DNA from: Lagopus muta
Taxonomy: Eukaryota > Chordata > Aves > Galliformes > Phasianidae
Direction of reading: 5' to 3'
NCBI RefSeq assembly: GCF_023343835.1
Contig: NC_064444.1
Coordinates: forward strand, 16,839,219-16,903,218
DNA length: 64,000 bases
Shown here: positions 1 through 12,378 of the stretch, one piece after another
Numbering within the stretch: the stretch's first letter is position 1
Layout: each line of letters begins with the position of its first letter
The notes under the pieces: generated by a model
What the model was told of the DNA's origin: nothing
Seen by the model: the letters and a program-made list of their open reading frames with translations, nothing else
Database searches by the model: none
Position numbers and translations under genes: made by a program

Positions 1-150
1 AAACCAGTCGCACAGGTATTTGTGTATGCACTTAGCTCACGTGGATAGCACAAGTGACTGAAGCTGCGGTACATGAAAGTGTTTGCAAGATTGTGTGGAA
101 CTGAAATGATATCATGTAAAGGTTTGGCTAGCACTTCAGCTGGTATAAAT

Positions 151-240
151 ACAGAATCACAGAATCATTTGGAAGGGACTCTTAAAGGTCATCAAATCCA
201 ACTCCCCAGCTCTACATTTTAGACTAATCCATGTAAGAAT
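151..240 (-). mobile_element. CR1 LINE 3'-end fragment
   Basis: The plus strand reads 'cagaatcacagaatcat', then 'ggaagggac' and a 'ggtcatcaaatccaactcc'-like string. This is the reverse complement of the CR1 3' end (ggttggatttgatgacc...cccttccaa...gattctgtgattctg). It is a short 5'-truncated copy in minus orientation, the usual state of CR1 in birds. The upstream limit is approximate. Confidence 0.8.
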
Positions 241-2868
241 TCTTTTGTGTACGCTACAAGTCCATTAATGCATTATTTTTAAAGTTTGGGAAATGAGCAT
301 TTTGTGAGCATGCACTTGTCTTCCTCTGTTGTCTGGGACTATGGTGATACATGTTGGTGACAACTACTGAGTGGTATTTATGGCTTTGTTTTGTTCTCTA
401 CTGGAAAGACTAATCTCTCAGAAGCTCCATTCCAGCACCTCAGATTAATTGTCTACAAATTAACTTCAAAAAATTCTAGTGCAGAAGTTCCTTCGTTACA
501 GGAAGTATCCCAGCTGCGATAAGGGCGCTGTATAGATAGCAGAAAGGAGCAAGGGGCAAGGGATGGTCCTCTTTGTGTGAGTCAGCAAAAGATGGCCGTG
601 AGCAGCTCCAAGAAGAAGAATACATACTGATAAAGTCAAGGAAAAAGAAATACAAATAGAAATACAAAAAAAAACCCTGCCTACTTCTAGTATTTTCCTT
701 CAATAGATCTGTACAGCTCTTGCTCAGTGTTGCTTATTCTGCATTTTGTGAGAACTACAGGAAAGAGGGATAAGGAAATAGAAATCCTTTTAGATGAACG
801 TGGTTGGCATACAAGTGTAAAATACCATAAGCTTTAAGCAGTTTGGTATTTCACATCAGTGACCAACGTATCTACATCGATGTCTTTATTGCATCGCCAA
901 CTTGTGGCCTCTTAAGAGTGTGTGTTTCTGGTATGACAAAATGAAAGCTTATTTCAGGTCACCGCCTCCCTGTTCTGCATCAAAACTTTTCACATCAAAA
1001 GCAGCTTCATTTCAATCAACTGAAGCATCTCTCTGAAATATCACACCACAGGAAGATTCCCAAGGGCTGCAACTGTCAACAAACCCAGAGTTTAAATGCT
1101 TGTATCGCACAAGGGGTTTATGAGGAAGCTCTTTGCGTTTGCCTGCATGGAGGCATAAGCCTGCACTAGTTTAAGTTTGTTAATAACAAGGTTTTGGCAG
1201 TGGCACAGTTAGTTGATGACATGTATGTATCCATACAAAACCTCAAACTCGTGCACTGATTTCAGTTGAGTAGGTGTCAAAAAAATCTGATTATGGGTTA
1301 GAGTTAATTATTAAATAACACACTTAAAGAATTAAATTCAGGCTCATTTGAACATGAAATAACAGATTTTCCTGTGTTCTGTAATTGGTTACTAACTGTC
1401 TTCTTGGATTATCTTGACAAAAATCTGGGTAAACACAATGGTAATGGATCAGCAACTCACATCCTATTACAGATACTTAAGTTGGAAAGCCAAATACAAG
1501 AACAAAATCTGTCTAAAAACAGATAACTTCTGCTCCCACTTGTTCCATGCCAGTTCCCTAATTAACAGTTAAGACTAGGATTAAGTCTGGCTTCAAATGA
1601 AATTCTCATCTAAGAAGCTGTTTCAAGGAAAATGAGAGCCAAAACTGTTTTTATGTCAAAAACAATACAGTAATAATAATAATGGCAGATTAACGTGGTC
1701 CACCAGCTGTACATCTGTCAGAGTTATAAAAATGTTCAGTAGCAGAATGGAAAAGAATCATTTCTAAAAGCTGATAATTAAGTTTCAATAATATTGAAAG
1801 ATTCCGTCATGAATTTCTATAAGTAATTCCCAAATTAATGAATGATGATCTGTTTTACTCTGGTTATCTGATCCTTCCATACAAGCTCAACACCAAGTCA
1901 GTGGTTCTCCTCCTCATCAGCCATTCTGGTCTGTTTAAGGATCCCACTTAAAGTGCAAATAGAAAACAAAACACCAGAAAACAAAGCCACAAAACAACCA
2001 CCAACAGCAGGGTCAGCCTTTAATTGGCAAAACCATTTTCAACACATCCTTATACTGATTTTGATTGTAACAGTTTTATCTCAAGGCAGTCTAAAAGCTT
2101 AATGAATGTATGTAAAAGCAATTTCTCATTGAAGTTTATGATTCTAGCAGTATTGTAGTATGTGAATTAACAAATTTCTTATTTCACTTGTGCCTAGAAA
2201 ACACATCACTGCTAAATCTAATATTACAGCATGCCAAATGATTGAATTAGGTAAGCAGTCTGAAACTGCAGAGAACAAATGCAATGCAGGGAAGCAGAAC
2301 AATATAGGTTTTGTGTCTGAAATCCTTGTAGATTGTTTAGTGAACTTTCTCATGTTATTTCAGTGCTTTGCAGCTTGAAGGAATCCCACTGTGAGTTGAA
2401 AACCCAGCATTTCTATAACCTCATTTTCATTATAACAAAGGTGATCTTACTACTTTCCTTTGCAGGTCAGCAGAACCATGACTTCAAAAAACAATCAGCT
2501 TGAGATCTCTTCTTTCTGGTTTAACTTCACACTGAGCTGCAGACATACACAGAGAACAACATGGATGTAAGGTATTAATGTTTTTCCATTTACCAAACAC
2601 TTTAAGCCTACCTCTCCAAAGTGCTGCTATCACTGCCTTTTTTTTTAAGGCTGCATGACTGTTTGCAAGTAAAAATAGAATAATTTATATGCATAATGTA
2701 AAATTGCTAAGACTTGAGGTCCTGTGTGAGAAATACTTCTTAATTCACTTAGCTGGAAAGATTAATAACAGCTGCTTTTCCTTTGTGTGATCCCAAAAAC
2801 TCATAATCTGTTTCCCTGTCTTCTAAAGTCAAGGAAATAAGGTGTCATCTGACTTGCATAGTATTTAC
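241..2868. other. AT-rich stretch without a recognised gene
   Basis: I recognise no gene here. One open minus-strand segment at about 476-660 follows an acceptor-like 'gactttatcag' and stays open in two frames, but it resembles no family I know and could be chance. It might be a further exon of the candidate minus-strand gene to the right. Confidence 0.4.
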
Positions 2869-4187
2869 CATGTTGCACATTGCACTCCTCCCTCTGAGGT
2901 CCAAAACTAGAATTTGTTGTACCAATCTTGCTGCAAGCAGTGGGTTGATGTGATCTTTTAATCCAGCTGGCTTTTTCCATGAGAGGAATAAAACCGTGGT
3001 CTGCAGGAGCGACTGACTTCAGTCTACAGGTTATGACAGAGGAAAGTGAATCATTGTCATTCCAAGTCCAGTTAACAAACCTCAACAAAAGTCACAGCAG
3101 CAGGATATCTCAGGAGGGAACCTATGCAACGGCTGCTTTGTCCCTTCCAAGTCAAATGATTCCATGATGACTCTATGATAGTAAACAAAAAAAGTGTTTC
3201 AAAAGTCTTTGGATTGTTTAAGTGGAAGAAATTTTCCAATCTGGCCCAATTCATTCATCTTACCAACTGGATCAAACCTTGTCCAAAACTTTTTGGCTCT
3301 ACACAAATAGAAAATGTTGTCCTGTAGCTGGTAGCAGGGCAGCTAACAGGGGACTCAGGATTGTGGAACTATTTGAAACGTGCTGTGGAAACAGGAACTT
3401 CAATATATGATATATATATATCAAAGGCCAACAAAACAAACAAACAGAAAAACCACTAACACTACTGGTAAAAATGAACAAGAGCACTGGGTTCTGCCTC
3501 TTCACAAAACAAATTAGGCTTGTGGCTATTTGAATACTTAGCACTGCCATTAAGGATTTTACTGTTCAATGAGTACAGTACACCAAGAGAAAATTAAAAG
3601 CCAAAGACCACTGTTACTTTGGAGACTGCACCTCTGTCATTCTGATTTCTGAGTGTTGACAGCAGAGTTCTGAGATGTATTTTCTTGCATGGATGGGTCA
3701 ACTGTTTAATGCTCAAATCATGCCATCACTCAGTAGTAAATTGAAAAGGATGGCCAGCCAGATGAAGGAGTTATCACATGACAGTTTGGAACCAACCAGC
3801 AAGAATAATAAGAAAACAAACAAACAAGCAAGAAACTGAGCTTTTCACCTAGAGATAGAGGCAGGCTTCACAAGTCAGAAGCAGTTTCCATGTCAGTAGG
3901 AAATCTGAGACCACATAAGGAAATAAGTGGTTCTCCCTACTAGTCACCATTTTCAACAGTGAGTAGCTACTTTTATAGCTTAGAACTACAATCTGGGATC
4001 TGGGAGAACACTGCCCTCTGGAACTGGAAATTGAATCTTACCTGTCGCTGGTTTTCAAGGTGCACAGTTTGTGATCTGTGCTGAAGTGCCAGGGGTGAGT
4101 CCTAATGCGAACTGTTTTCTTTGCCTGAAGACAGACCAGACAAGGGAAGAGTACAAAATCGCCTTCTACTGTAAGAGCCTGGGTGAT
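2869..4187 (-). other. Two further candidate exons on the minus strand, possibly continuing the gene at 4726-9105
   Basis: Exon A is 4187-4042: acceptor 'tttttcttgctag', donor 'cag|gtaaga'. It is open through its whole 146 nt in one frame, with a CxxC pair in 'FPCLVCLQ'. In another frame it ends at a stop just after 'SSGKENSSH', which contains a KEN-box-like motif. Exon B is 3080-2869: acceptor 'acttttgttgag', donor 'atg|gtaaat'. It is open for about 70 codons in the frame dictated by the 2-nt overhang of exon A and includes 'RFVNWTWNDNDSLSS'. I recognise no family. The matched phase is encouraging, but the exons were picked by eye from non-annotated DNA. Confidence 0.25.
3138..3182 (+). mobile_element. 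Possible CR1 3'-terminal remnant
   Basis: The string 'gtcccttccaagtcaaatg', followed by two 'atgatga/ctctatgata' repeats, resembles the CR1 terminus (gtcccttccaac... attctatgattctatga). Only about 45 bp are recognisable, so chance similarity is possible. Confidence 0.4.
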
Positions 4188-4725
4188 CTAGCAAGAAAAA
4201 CAAAGTATAAAAGGAGTAAGATGGGACCTGGAAATGGAACAGCAACAGAATATAATGTTTCATTCCAGTCCTCTTCAGTTGATAATAAAGTTAAAACTGA
4301 TGGGAGAACTCCTTTTTAATTACTAGCTCTTCTTTGGGCACTTGTTAATAGGTCACTACTCCCAGGAAGATTTTAGCACATACTGCTGTGTGCTTTCGTG
4401 TTTTTCAGGAATTCTGTAGGAATTTGTTTCTTAAGTTACAGAAAATCCTATTCTAAATCTGGCAGCTGTTGGTCAGAACTAAATGCTTGGAAATGCAGAT
4501 GTCATTATAGGTCAGTTAATTCCCTGTGGCTCGAGATTTATTTCCAAAGGTAGGAGGAATACAGAAAAAGTTTCTACAGTCAGCTCATGCTTTGGATGAC
4601 ACCAGCAGAGGGCAAAGATCTGAGAACAGACTCTTGTACTTGGAAAACACGTACATGCAGCACGAATAGTAATATTTATCCTTTTCTTGGAATAGCTGGA
4701 GCTGAATATGTTTCAAGGTAGAGAC

Positions 4726-7700
4726 CTTTCTTTGTTGTGTTCCGTGGGATAGAATTTGCCAGATCCATCTCAAGAATATTTTCTCTTCCTGCATTATTCA
4801 TACTGCTATCAAGTAGAATAGTTGACAAGTTTGGTGCTACAAGAGGGATTTTCTCTGTCATTATTTGGTTGAGTTTTTGTGAACAGGTGACCTGGAAAAA
4901 AAAATGAAAATAGAGAAGAATTACCCTGAAAACTTTCTTCCGAACTCTTTCCTAAGCAGCTTTGTCTTGGAATCTAAGGCTGTATCAGTGCAGATAAGGG
5001 GGTGAGCGTGCAGCTGTTGAGCCTTTAGATTCACTTAATTCAACTTCACCTAATTGCCTCTGTTGCTGTGGCAGCACAGACCTGTAGGCTACCTGTCCTA
5101 ATTTTTACTGCTGTCCTACACTGTTTCTGCAGCCTGTGCTGCCAGCAGCCATCGTCTCAGTAAAAAATGAGTTGTTCAGTGTAAAGTTAGCTCTTATCTA
5201 GGTACACAATCTTCAGTTCTTTTGACATGGGTAGGCCTGCAACAAGTTCCAACATCACTTTGAAAATGAGAGTTGACAGGGTTGTTGAGTAATCACAAAA
5301 CAGTTGTCCTTGCTGTTTAAGAAAATGAGTTGTAGATGCTTTTTTCCCAAACTGACATTTTAGGGAAAAAAGAAAAACACCCAAGAAAGTCTAGATTTTG
5401 CCATTGCATTAAGGCCTTCTCAAGGAGAGGTTCAAAGTGACTTCTAGGCAAAGGATGTTTTTGCAAGAGCAGCAGTCTGAAGTAAGAAGGTAAAACAGGG
5501 TTTTGTTAACTAAATATAGTTGACCTTGGTAGGGACACAAAAAAGAGTTTGGGACATTTTTCTCCAAAGTGTTTTATTATGCAATGCCAGCACTGGTAAG
5601 AGAGTCAAGAAGCTTAGGAAATAATCTTGTAAGGCTCTCAAAAACATGCAATGTACTCACCTCCGAGTTGTGTACACCTGTCTCAGTACGAATACTTCTG
5701 AACCTTTGCATGCATTAAGTGCTGTCTCCTGGGGAAAAAAAATATAGCACAGGAACACTGGTAAGAGTACAGAATGTTTGCTCAATTCGTGTTTGTCAGG
5801 AGCTAGAATACTGACACTGCCATTTTATGGTGACAGTATATGTAACACTCGAGTATGCTGATACGTAGTGGTAACGAACTGCATAGAAACCTTAGCATTT
5901 TAACACGTTAGTGGGTGTAGAATCTGACTCAAGCCTACCCTGTTCCTCTTTCTCCAGCTTCCAATTTAAAATCCAGTTTTTGATCATGCAGAAGGTGAGC
6001 AAAGCCCCATACTGAGATATGTACGCTGGGCTTGCTATAACATGTTGTCCTTCAAGCATCCAAGTGGCAGGAGCTTAGTGTTCCACACTATGTCTGCAGT
6101 AAGGATGTGTTGGTACTTGTACAAGGTGGGGAAAACTAAGGTACATCTGCAGGGGATTTGCTCTTTACACTTCAACACTTAGGAAGGAATCAGTTCTCAA
6201 GTATCTCCAGTACCTTTGCCACAGTCATTCTGGACATAATATCCATCCAAACACTGTCTGGGTTTTGGAATGAATGCTTTCTAACCAGTACGTACAAGAA
6301 CGCCTGCCTGGATTCTAGACCTAGCTTGTTTCTGCTTGAGGCTGATAGTTGCTCTCACTTGCATTGCCCAGTCTGATACAGCTGGCGACTGGAAGGACGC
6401 TGATTTCTACAACCTTGGGTAGCAGTTGAGATGGTTTCTAGAGAAAACCAGTCAGAAAACTTCACAGTGTCTATTTTCTTCAACTCTTAAATGAACTGGA
6501 AGCACCAAAGAGTACTCTCCAGCTCTTTAGCATATCCAGAAAGGCAATAAAGACAAAAGCTGTCCTGCTTTCGTACCACAAAGATCAAAGAATCAAGTGA
6601 TGTCCTTGTATGGGAGTAAACTTAAGATTGCACAAACCTTTGTGAACATCAGACTGTAGCTTGCAGTAGAGTTTGCTTCCTTATTTATACCAGTAAAAGT
6701 TCCATTTAGAAGGTCTACACATCCTGCAGGAGGAATAAAGCATTTTAAATACCACATTGCAAATCAAGTTGTATGTATGTTTGGCATCAATATATTGCAA
6801 TGACACTAAGTATGTTATTGGGTATTAATTGTGCTATTGTGAACAGCTGGCTGAACTAGATTAAATCAGTTTAAGTAGCTTCTACCTCAGACATCCTTTG
6901 ATTTTCTTTTTAAATAAATTCTGAGACTTCAGAACTCTTATATGATATTCAGCATAAGTTATTTCATGTACATTAAAACAAAGACTGCTTTTAAAGGCAA
7001 AACTAGAAGCGTTAACACTCTTGCTAGTAGGTGTGCTAGCTTTTAACAATGACCATGACTACTTACAGGCCATTTCAAGATAAATAACTCGCTCCAAACA
7101 ATAAGTCACAAACGAATAGCTACATAAGCACCGGAAAGTGCATGCACGGATACCTCTGGTATGTGTGCCATTACTGTGGGTGTAACCTAAGCTCGCAGTT
7201 TTACGCAAAGCCTTGTAATAGTGTCAGTCCTGTTGTGGATAGGAGAAGTTACGTTGGGCAGCCACAAGATGGCAGCTGGACGTGAAAGCTGTGCGAATAC
7301 CGGCACAGTTTGCTCCGTGTAACGCTTTGAGAAGGTCCTTCTCAGCCTGCAAAATGTAGGAGCCCTGTCAGCTGGCGTGCAGAACTCAGCCCACAGCAGA
7401 GGAGCCTTTCTCAGTGTCTGCCTCTATAGAATGGGGATTGTTCTTAGATTGCAATAATTATTACATAATGCTTTACAAACTTTGTTCTAACCGTAATAAA
7501 AGGCACAGGCACATTTGAATAGACTGTGCTGTTTATGTTAGTAAACAGTAAGGGAAATGACTGGTGCAGTAAAATCAGACAAGCAATAGACAAATACCCT
7601 TACAAAGTTCCTGTCTGCTTAGGTTCTCCCAGGACAGTACTCCAAAACTGGAAAACAACAAACAAATGTTGGTTAGTTGGAGATCCATATTTATGTTCTC

Positions 7701-9105
7701 ATCATTTCCAAGAGTGAGTTCATTGGTTTGAGAAAGGATTTTTCTATGTCAAAGTCTGTCCAAACGTCTTCTCTGAGGAGATTCTTTTTCCTGCATTATT
7801 GAGCTTCAATTTTCAATTAAAATTTAAAAAAAAATCAAACTTGTTTAAATCAGTAAGAATTACATTTCAGGTTATAAGCTACATTTGCTCCTGGGAGCCT
7901 TCTTTTCTCCTTTCTCCATCATTTTTGTTTGCAAGTAACTTAAATAGCAGCTGAATGAGCAGGACATTACGTTAGGCACTGACAGGCAGATCAGTCAGTT
8001 AAAAAACTTCCAAACATTTGATTCTGATTCACTGCATGTCTGTGACCTTCAGCAAGTTTTGCTGACACTCCAATATGTTTTTCCTTTTCTAACACCCTAG
8101 AAAGCATCCCAATGATACCATACATCTATACGTATAACCCACAGGTCAGATGGTCTAAAATACAGTTATTTGATTGAAAACCTGCAACCTGCAAAAGTAA
8201 AGGCAGAAGCAGAGAGTGTGCTAGAAGAGAGAAAGCAGGCTATGGGCAAGTTGGGAACAAAGAAACCTGTAGGGGAAGAAGCAATGGTAGGATGAACTTG
8301 ACCCACATCCTGCTGTACTGCTGAACCGTGCAGCCTAGAAGAACCCCCTCTTCTGCTGTATTTGCACATAAAATCTGACACTGCTTTTACTTAAATACCC
8401 TCTACTAAAACATTAATGCAACACGGATATTCGTGCAATCATCAACCCATCTCCACCATGCCCACTAGGATCCACATCCTTACAGACAATCCGGGGTTGT
8501 CTCATTCACTTAGGCAACTAAAAGCATATGGCAGTTCCAAAAGAGACAGGTAATCTTCCATCGGTGTACAGATCCTGAAGTTAAAAGTATGAGTGGCTCA
8601 GTAAATGGTGCCAGCAGATTCCATGTTGACCTCCTGAAAAGAATGCAGTTGAGATGAAGTCTCATTTTCATCTGATCATGGACATTTCTTCCTGAAACAA
8701 AGTCTAACAACAGTTCTTAGGAACACTTAGAAACCACGTGAACTGTAGTAATTAGTTTCCTAAACTTTTATAAAAGTGCTTTGGCAGCTGCTGCTTTAAA
8801 CTGTTTGTTTTTTTTTAGCTAAAATTATATAAATATTCATATCTGACCTTTGGGAACAGTAATCTATTATTCACCCAATACGAGGAATTTCCCATTTATC
8901 TCACTGCTGTAATTGACTTTATGCAGAATACTATCCAACCATGGCAGGTAGATCTGGCATTTTCATTGTAGTGTCTTTGAGCATAAGTACTTCAGCAACA
9001 TCATAGAGTGTAGCAAAGATTAGAAATCCCACTCACCTGTAAGCGCCTCCTTACATGAACACGTCTTTCAGGAGGGAGGAACACTGCATCCTGGCACTTC
9101 CTCAT
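4726..9105 (-). CDS. Candidate multi-exon gene, product not recognised
   Basis: Six minus-strand segments look like coding exons whose phases join. Exon 1 is 9105-9037: ATG, 23 codons, donor 'acag|gtgagt'. Exon 2 is 7346-7301: acceptor 'acattttgcag', begins AEKDLLKALHGANCA, weak donor 'g|gtattc'. Exon 3 is 6723-6638: acceptor 'ttcctcctgcag', contains LLNGTFTGINKEANS. Exon 4 is 5728-5678 or 5661: acceptor 'ttttccccag', contains NACKGSEVFVL. Exon 5 is 5351-5259: acceptor after a long T-rich tract, contains THFLKQQGQLFC. Exon 6 starts at 4892 after 'tttttttttccag', contains MTEKIPLVAPNL, and is open to about 4680; its 3' end is uncertain. With the inner exon 4 donor (cag|gtgtac) exons 1-6 read through; the stronger donor (gag|gtgagt) puts the known next exons out of frame. 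I recognise no domain. It could be a fast-evolving gene, a lncRNA or chance. No orthologue name is offered. Confidence 0.3.
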
Positions 9106-11985
9106 TGCAGTTCTGCAGGTCTGATCTCAGCTGCTGTTGCCTCTAGTTGGTTAGACCGTAATCTGGACAATAAACAAAAATTACAGTGCTGAAGTTGAAT
9201 AGCAGGCTGTGACTACTGCCTGTAATTTATGTGGGGATCTCTTTCGTTGTAGCCTGTCCTTAGTTTTGCCATGAAAGATAACTTCTCTTATATGCCTCGT
9301 GGGGGAGTGAGCAGAGAGACATGTAGCTCATCACTTGCTATCCCTGTGAGTCCATGATGCTGGAAAATCCCAAGAGAAGGCAGGAAGAAAGCATTCAGGC
9401 TTACAGCATCTGACATCTGCTATTTCCTGAAGCAGCAACTTCCAGTCCCTGTAAAAAGCAGCAAAGGTGAGAGGCAGTTTAGAAAAGGGAATTTCATCCA
9501 TCAGTGGGAACGCAGGCAGTGGAAATGGGAGAGAACCACGAGGTTGGATGCAGGCTGATACAATTCCACTGATAAAACCAGTAGTGTGTCATATCCCCAG
9601 AAGCGTGGATCCTTCTGCTTTTCATGAGATCCACACATAAAAGGAAATTAAGATCTTCCTCGCATATCTGATGGGACATTGTCAAAACGTGACATAAAGC
9701 AGCCAGGCTGAATTCAGGCGATGTAAGCAGCACTACTGCAGTGAATGTCGTGCTGAAGGTCGGCTGCAGTTGGATTGCATATCTGAATTCAAGTAGGCTG
9801 TATTTACAGAGAAAGCAAAGCCTTATTTTGGTCACGAGAATGACATTTTGCTGTCTAACTTCAGACAGCGACTTCCTTGTGTACAGGAAGCACTGAATTG
9901 TAGATTCCCTTGGGCATTTCTACAGGAAATAAACCCAGCTGCAGCTCAACTTTTTGTTGTTTTGTATTTGTTTTTAAAAATCTGATTATTTTTGTGGTAC
10001 TGCTGAGTTGGAAATCCGTTGGAATTCTATCCAAATTCATTTGATTTCGACAGACCTGGAGCTTATTGTTCTAAGTTGAGATTTCACTTTCTGTTTCTCA
10101 TACACGTGTCATGATCCACAAGCCTGGGAGCTAATTACTGGAAGCAATCACAAAACCAGTATTTCTCAGATGATTTTCTCCAACGGTTTTTGTGTTCCTT
10201 TCAATACGACACCAAAAGTGCCAGACAACTTTTCCATCTTCTCCAGGTTGGGATGGGCAGGAGACAGATTATAGAAACCCATTTATTTCAGGTTTCCATT
10301 TTAAAAAATTAATTTATAGTGAAGATGTTTTTCTTAGGATGGGGGAAGCTCTTCTAGGTTAAGCTAACATTCAAATGCTCAAGTAAAAGAAATTGAAAGC
10401 AAATATCAACTTACATTTGAGAACGCAGGCATAAAAGGACAGGTGACACAGCGAAGCTGCTGCAGATGGCCAGCACAGCTCTGCTCTGATCTGCTGCTGG
10501 AACCATGAGTCATCTGCATTGTTTGTCACTCCTTCCATTGGCTGCCAGCAGACATTTCCTGGTAGGATGCTGTAACTCCTTAGTGCCTGCAGGCTGTTTT
10601 CATGGGCTGATTTATTACCTGCCTGTAACGAATGAGATGGATGCTTTTTTCCTCACAGTGAGAGCTCTGAGGGAGGGATGTGATGATGGGGACACCGCAG
10701 CCTCCAGAAGCAGCGCCTCCTGGGGGAGAGTTCGGACCCGCTGTCGGGAGAGGAGACTCAGAGAGCTTCGCGGCTTGTGGGACAAACTGGGTTTAAAATA
10801 GGTTGGCTATTCGAGAAGCCAAAACGACAGGGGGTTTATGCTGTTGATCACAGTTCAGAGCAGCAGTTCCAGTCCATGTCACGTGCAGTCTTTGTACACT
10901 AGCGGGCTTTCTGTGTACACAGCATCCTTCTCTCCTCTTGTCTTTTTCTACCCACGTATCTTTCCATTCATTAAGTTTGCCCCATGTGACTCCTGGATTG
11001 CAGCTTACTGCCCTTAGCCATTCCTTATCCCGTTTGGATCTTGCCATTCATATTCCATGAAACTCTTGCAGTGCATCCCATTGATGAGGGGAACCAGACA
11101 TTATTCTTACCCTAGGATCCTACCGACTATGGCAAGTTCTGATGCTATGGGGACAGGCAGGTACTTTAGGAATCCCCACAGAAGGAAATCAGACCACAGG
11201 GCTGTAGTTACACTTAGAGTTTTAGAATTACGTGAACAAGCAAGCAGCATAGCTTACTGTTACCTACAAGGGAGACCTCACTGCAGCCTTCCAGTACTCA
11301 AAGGTAGCTTACAAGCAGGAGGGAGACCAACCTTTTACATGGTCTAATACTGATAGCACAAGGGAGAATGGCTCTAGACTAACAGAGGGGAAATTTAGGT
11401 CAGCTGGTAAAATGAAGTTCTTCACTCAGCGGGCTGTAGGGCCCCGGCACACTTGCCCAGAGGGGCTGTGGGTTCTCCACATCTAGAGGTGCTCCAGGCC
11501 AGGTTAGTGGGGCCAATTCCTCTTCTAGATTTCCAATGTCCCTACCCCTGGTGATCCAGCACTCAACAGAAGGGCTGAACCACACTGCTGGCAGCTGGCT
11601 TGCTTGTGCCTTACTGACTATCCCCACAGCTGGTGCATGAAAGAGGGAGAGAGAATCAGGATTGATGTGTCAGCAGCTTGCTTCCATGTGGTGGCTCTGT
11701 GTGCTGTATGATCACTTTGTACTCTCCCACCACCTCCTGGAGCTGCTCATCCTGTGCCGTGCTGGAGCCCCTTGGACCCTGGGTCAAACTGTGATTGTTA
11801 GAAGCCCCTAGAGCTCGTTAGATGCCTCTAGATCTCTCACACTCTATTGGCTTCCCTTAGTTTTGTCCTTTCCCCGCTCTCAGTACAATCCAGTTCTGCC
11901 CAGTCCTTCATTATATAACCTAGTGGAGGAACCAAAACCAGTGGGGGCTGGGGGTTGGGGAAGTGATAGCAGCATCTTGTGACAG
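9106..11985. other. Gene-poor interval between the left candidate gene and TLR21
   Basis: No convincing exon was found. Composition shifts from AT-rich to GC-rich at about 10.4-11.4 kb. A 98-codon plus-strand open frame (10505-10801) lies just downstream of a TATA-like 'ataaaagg' (10431-10438), about 30 bp before a plausible start site near 10460. It could be part of an upstream TLR21 or non-coding transcript, but there is no donor site I trust. Confidence 0.4.
10431..10438 (+). promoter_or_regulatory. TATA-like box upstream of TLR21
   Basis: The 'gcataaaagg' motif stands at the change from AT-rich to GC-rich DNA, about 1.9 kb upstream of the TLR21 start codon and on the same strand. It may mark the promoter of a 5' untranslated exon. 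No initiator or transcript evidence is visible. Confidence 0.2.
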
Positions 11986-11989
11986 AGGG

Positions 11990-12240
11990 AGGGGGACATG
12001 CAGAACAGAGGAAAAGAGGAGACATGATGACAGAGAGACATGGGGATTATTGAGGGCTAGAAGGACATGGGATCTGCAGGGGCATGGGGGCATAGAAGAC
12101 TGTGGGGATGTGTGATAGTAGATGTGGGGAACGTGGGAACCCGAGGGACACAGGGAACGTAGGAGATCATGGAGACATGAGGGACATGAGAGATATGAGA
12201 ATATGGGGGGCATGGAGTCACAACACAGAGCATCAGGGAG
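11990..12240 (+). repeat. Degenerate purine-rich minisatellite (ggggacatg-type)
   Basis: About 250 bp are built from imperfect copies of units such as 'gggacatg', 'agagacatgggg' and 'ggggcatg'. The unit is roughly 9-12 bp and strongly purine-biased on the plus strand. It lies immediately 5' of TLR21 and ends about 140 bp before the start codon. Open frames on both strands here reflect the repeat rather than a protein. Confidence 0.7.
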
Positions 12241-12378
12241 GTGGCATGGGCACTGGGGACAGGTGCCACTGCTGCTCCTCTGGAATGTGACAGCAATTCC
12301 CACCACCTACGTCAGTGGTGACATGAAGTGATACCACAACTTCCCTTTTTCACCCCAGAAAGGAGACAGCGGCTGAGG

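Noticed and set aside
12102-12331. Met/Arg/Asp-rich short frames upstream of TLR21
   Set aside because: They are translations of the ggggacatg minisatellite.
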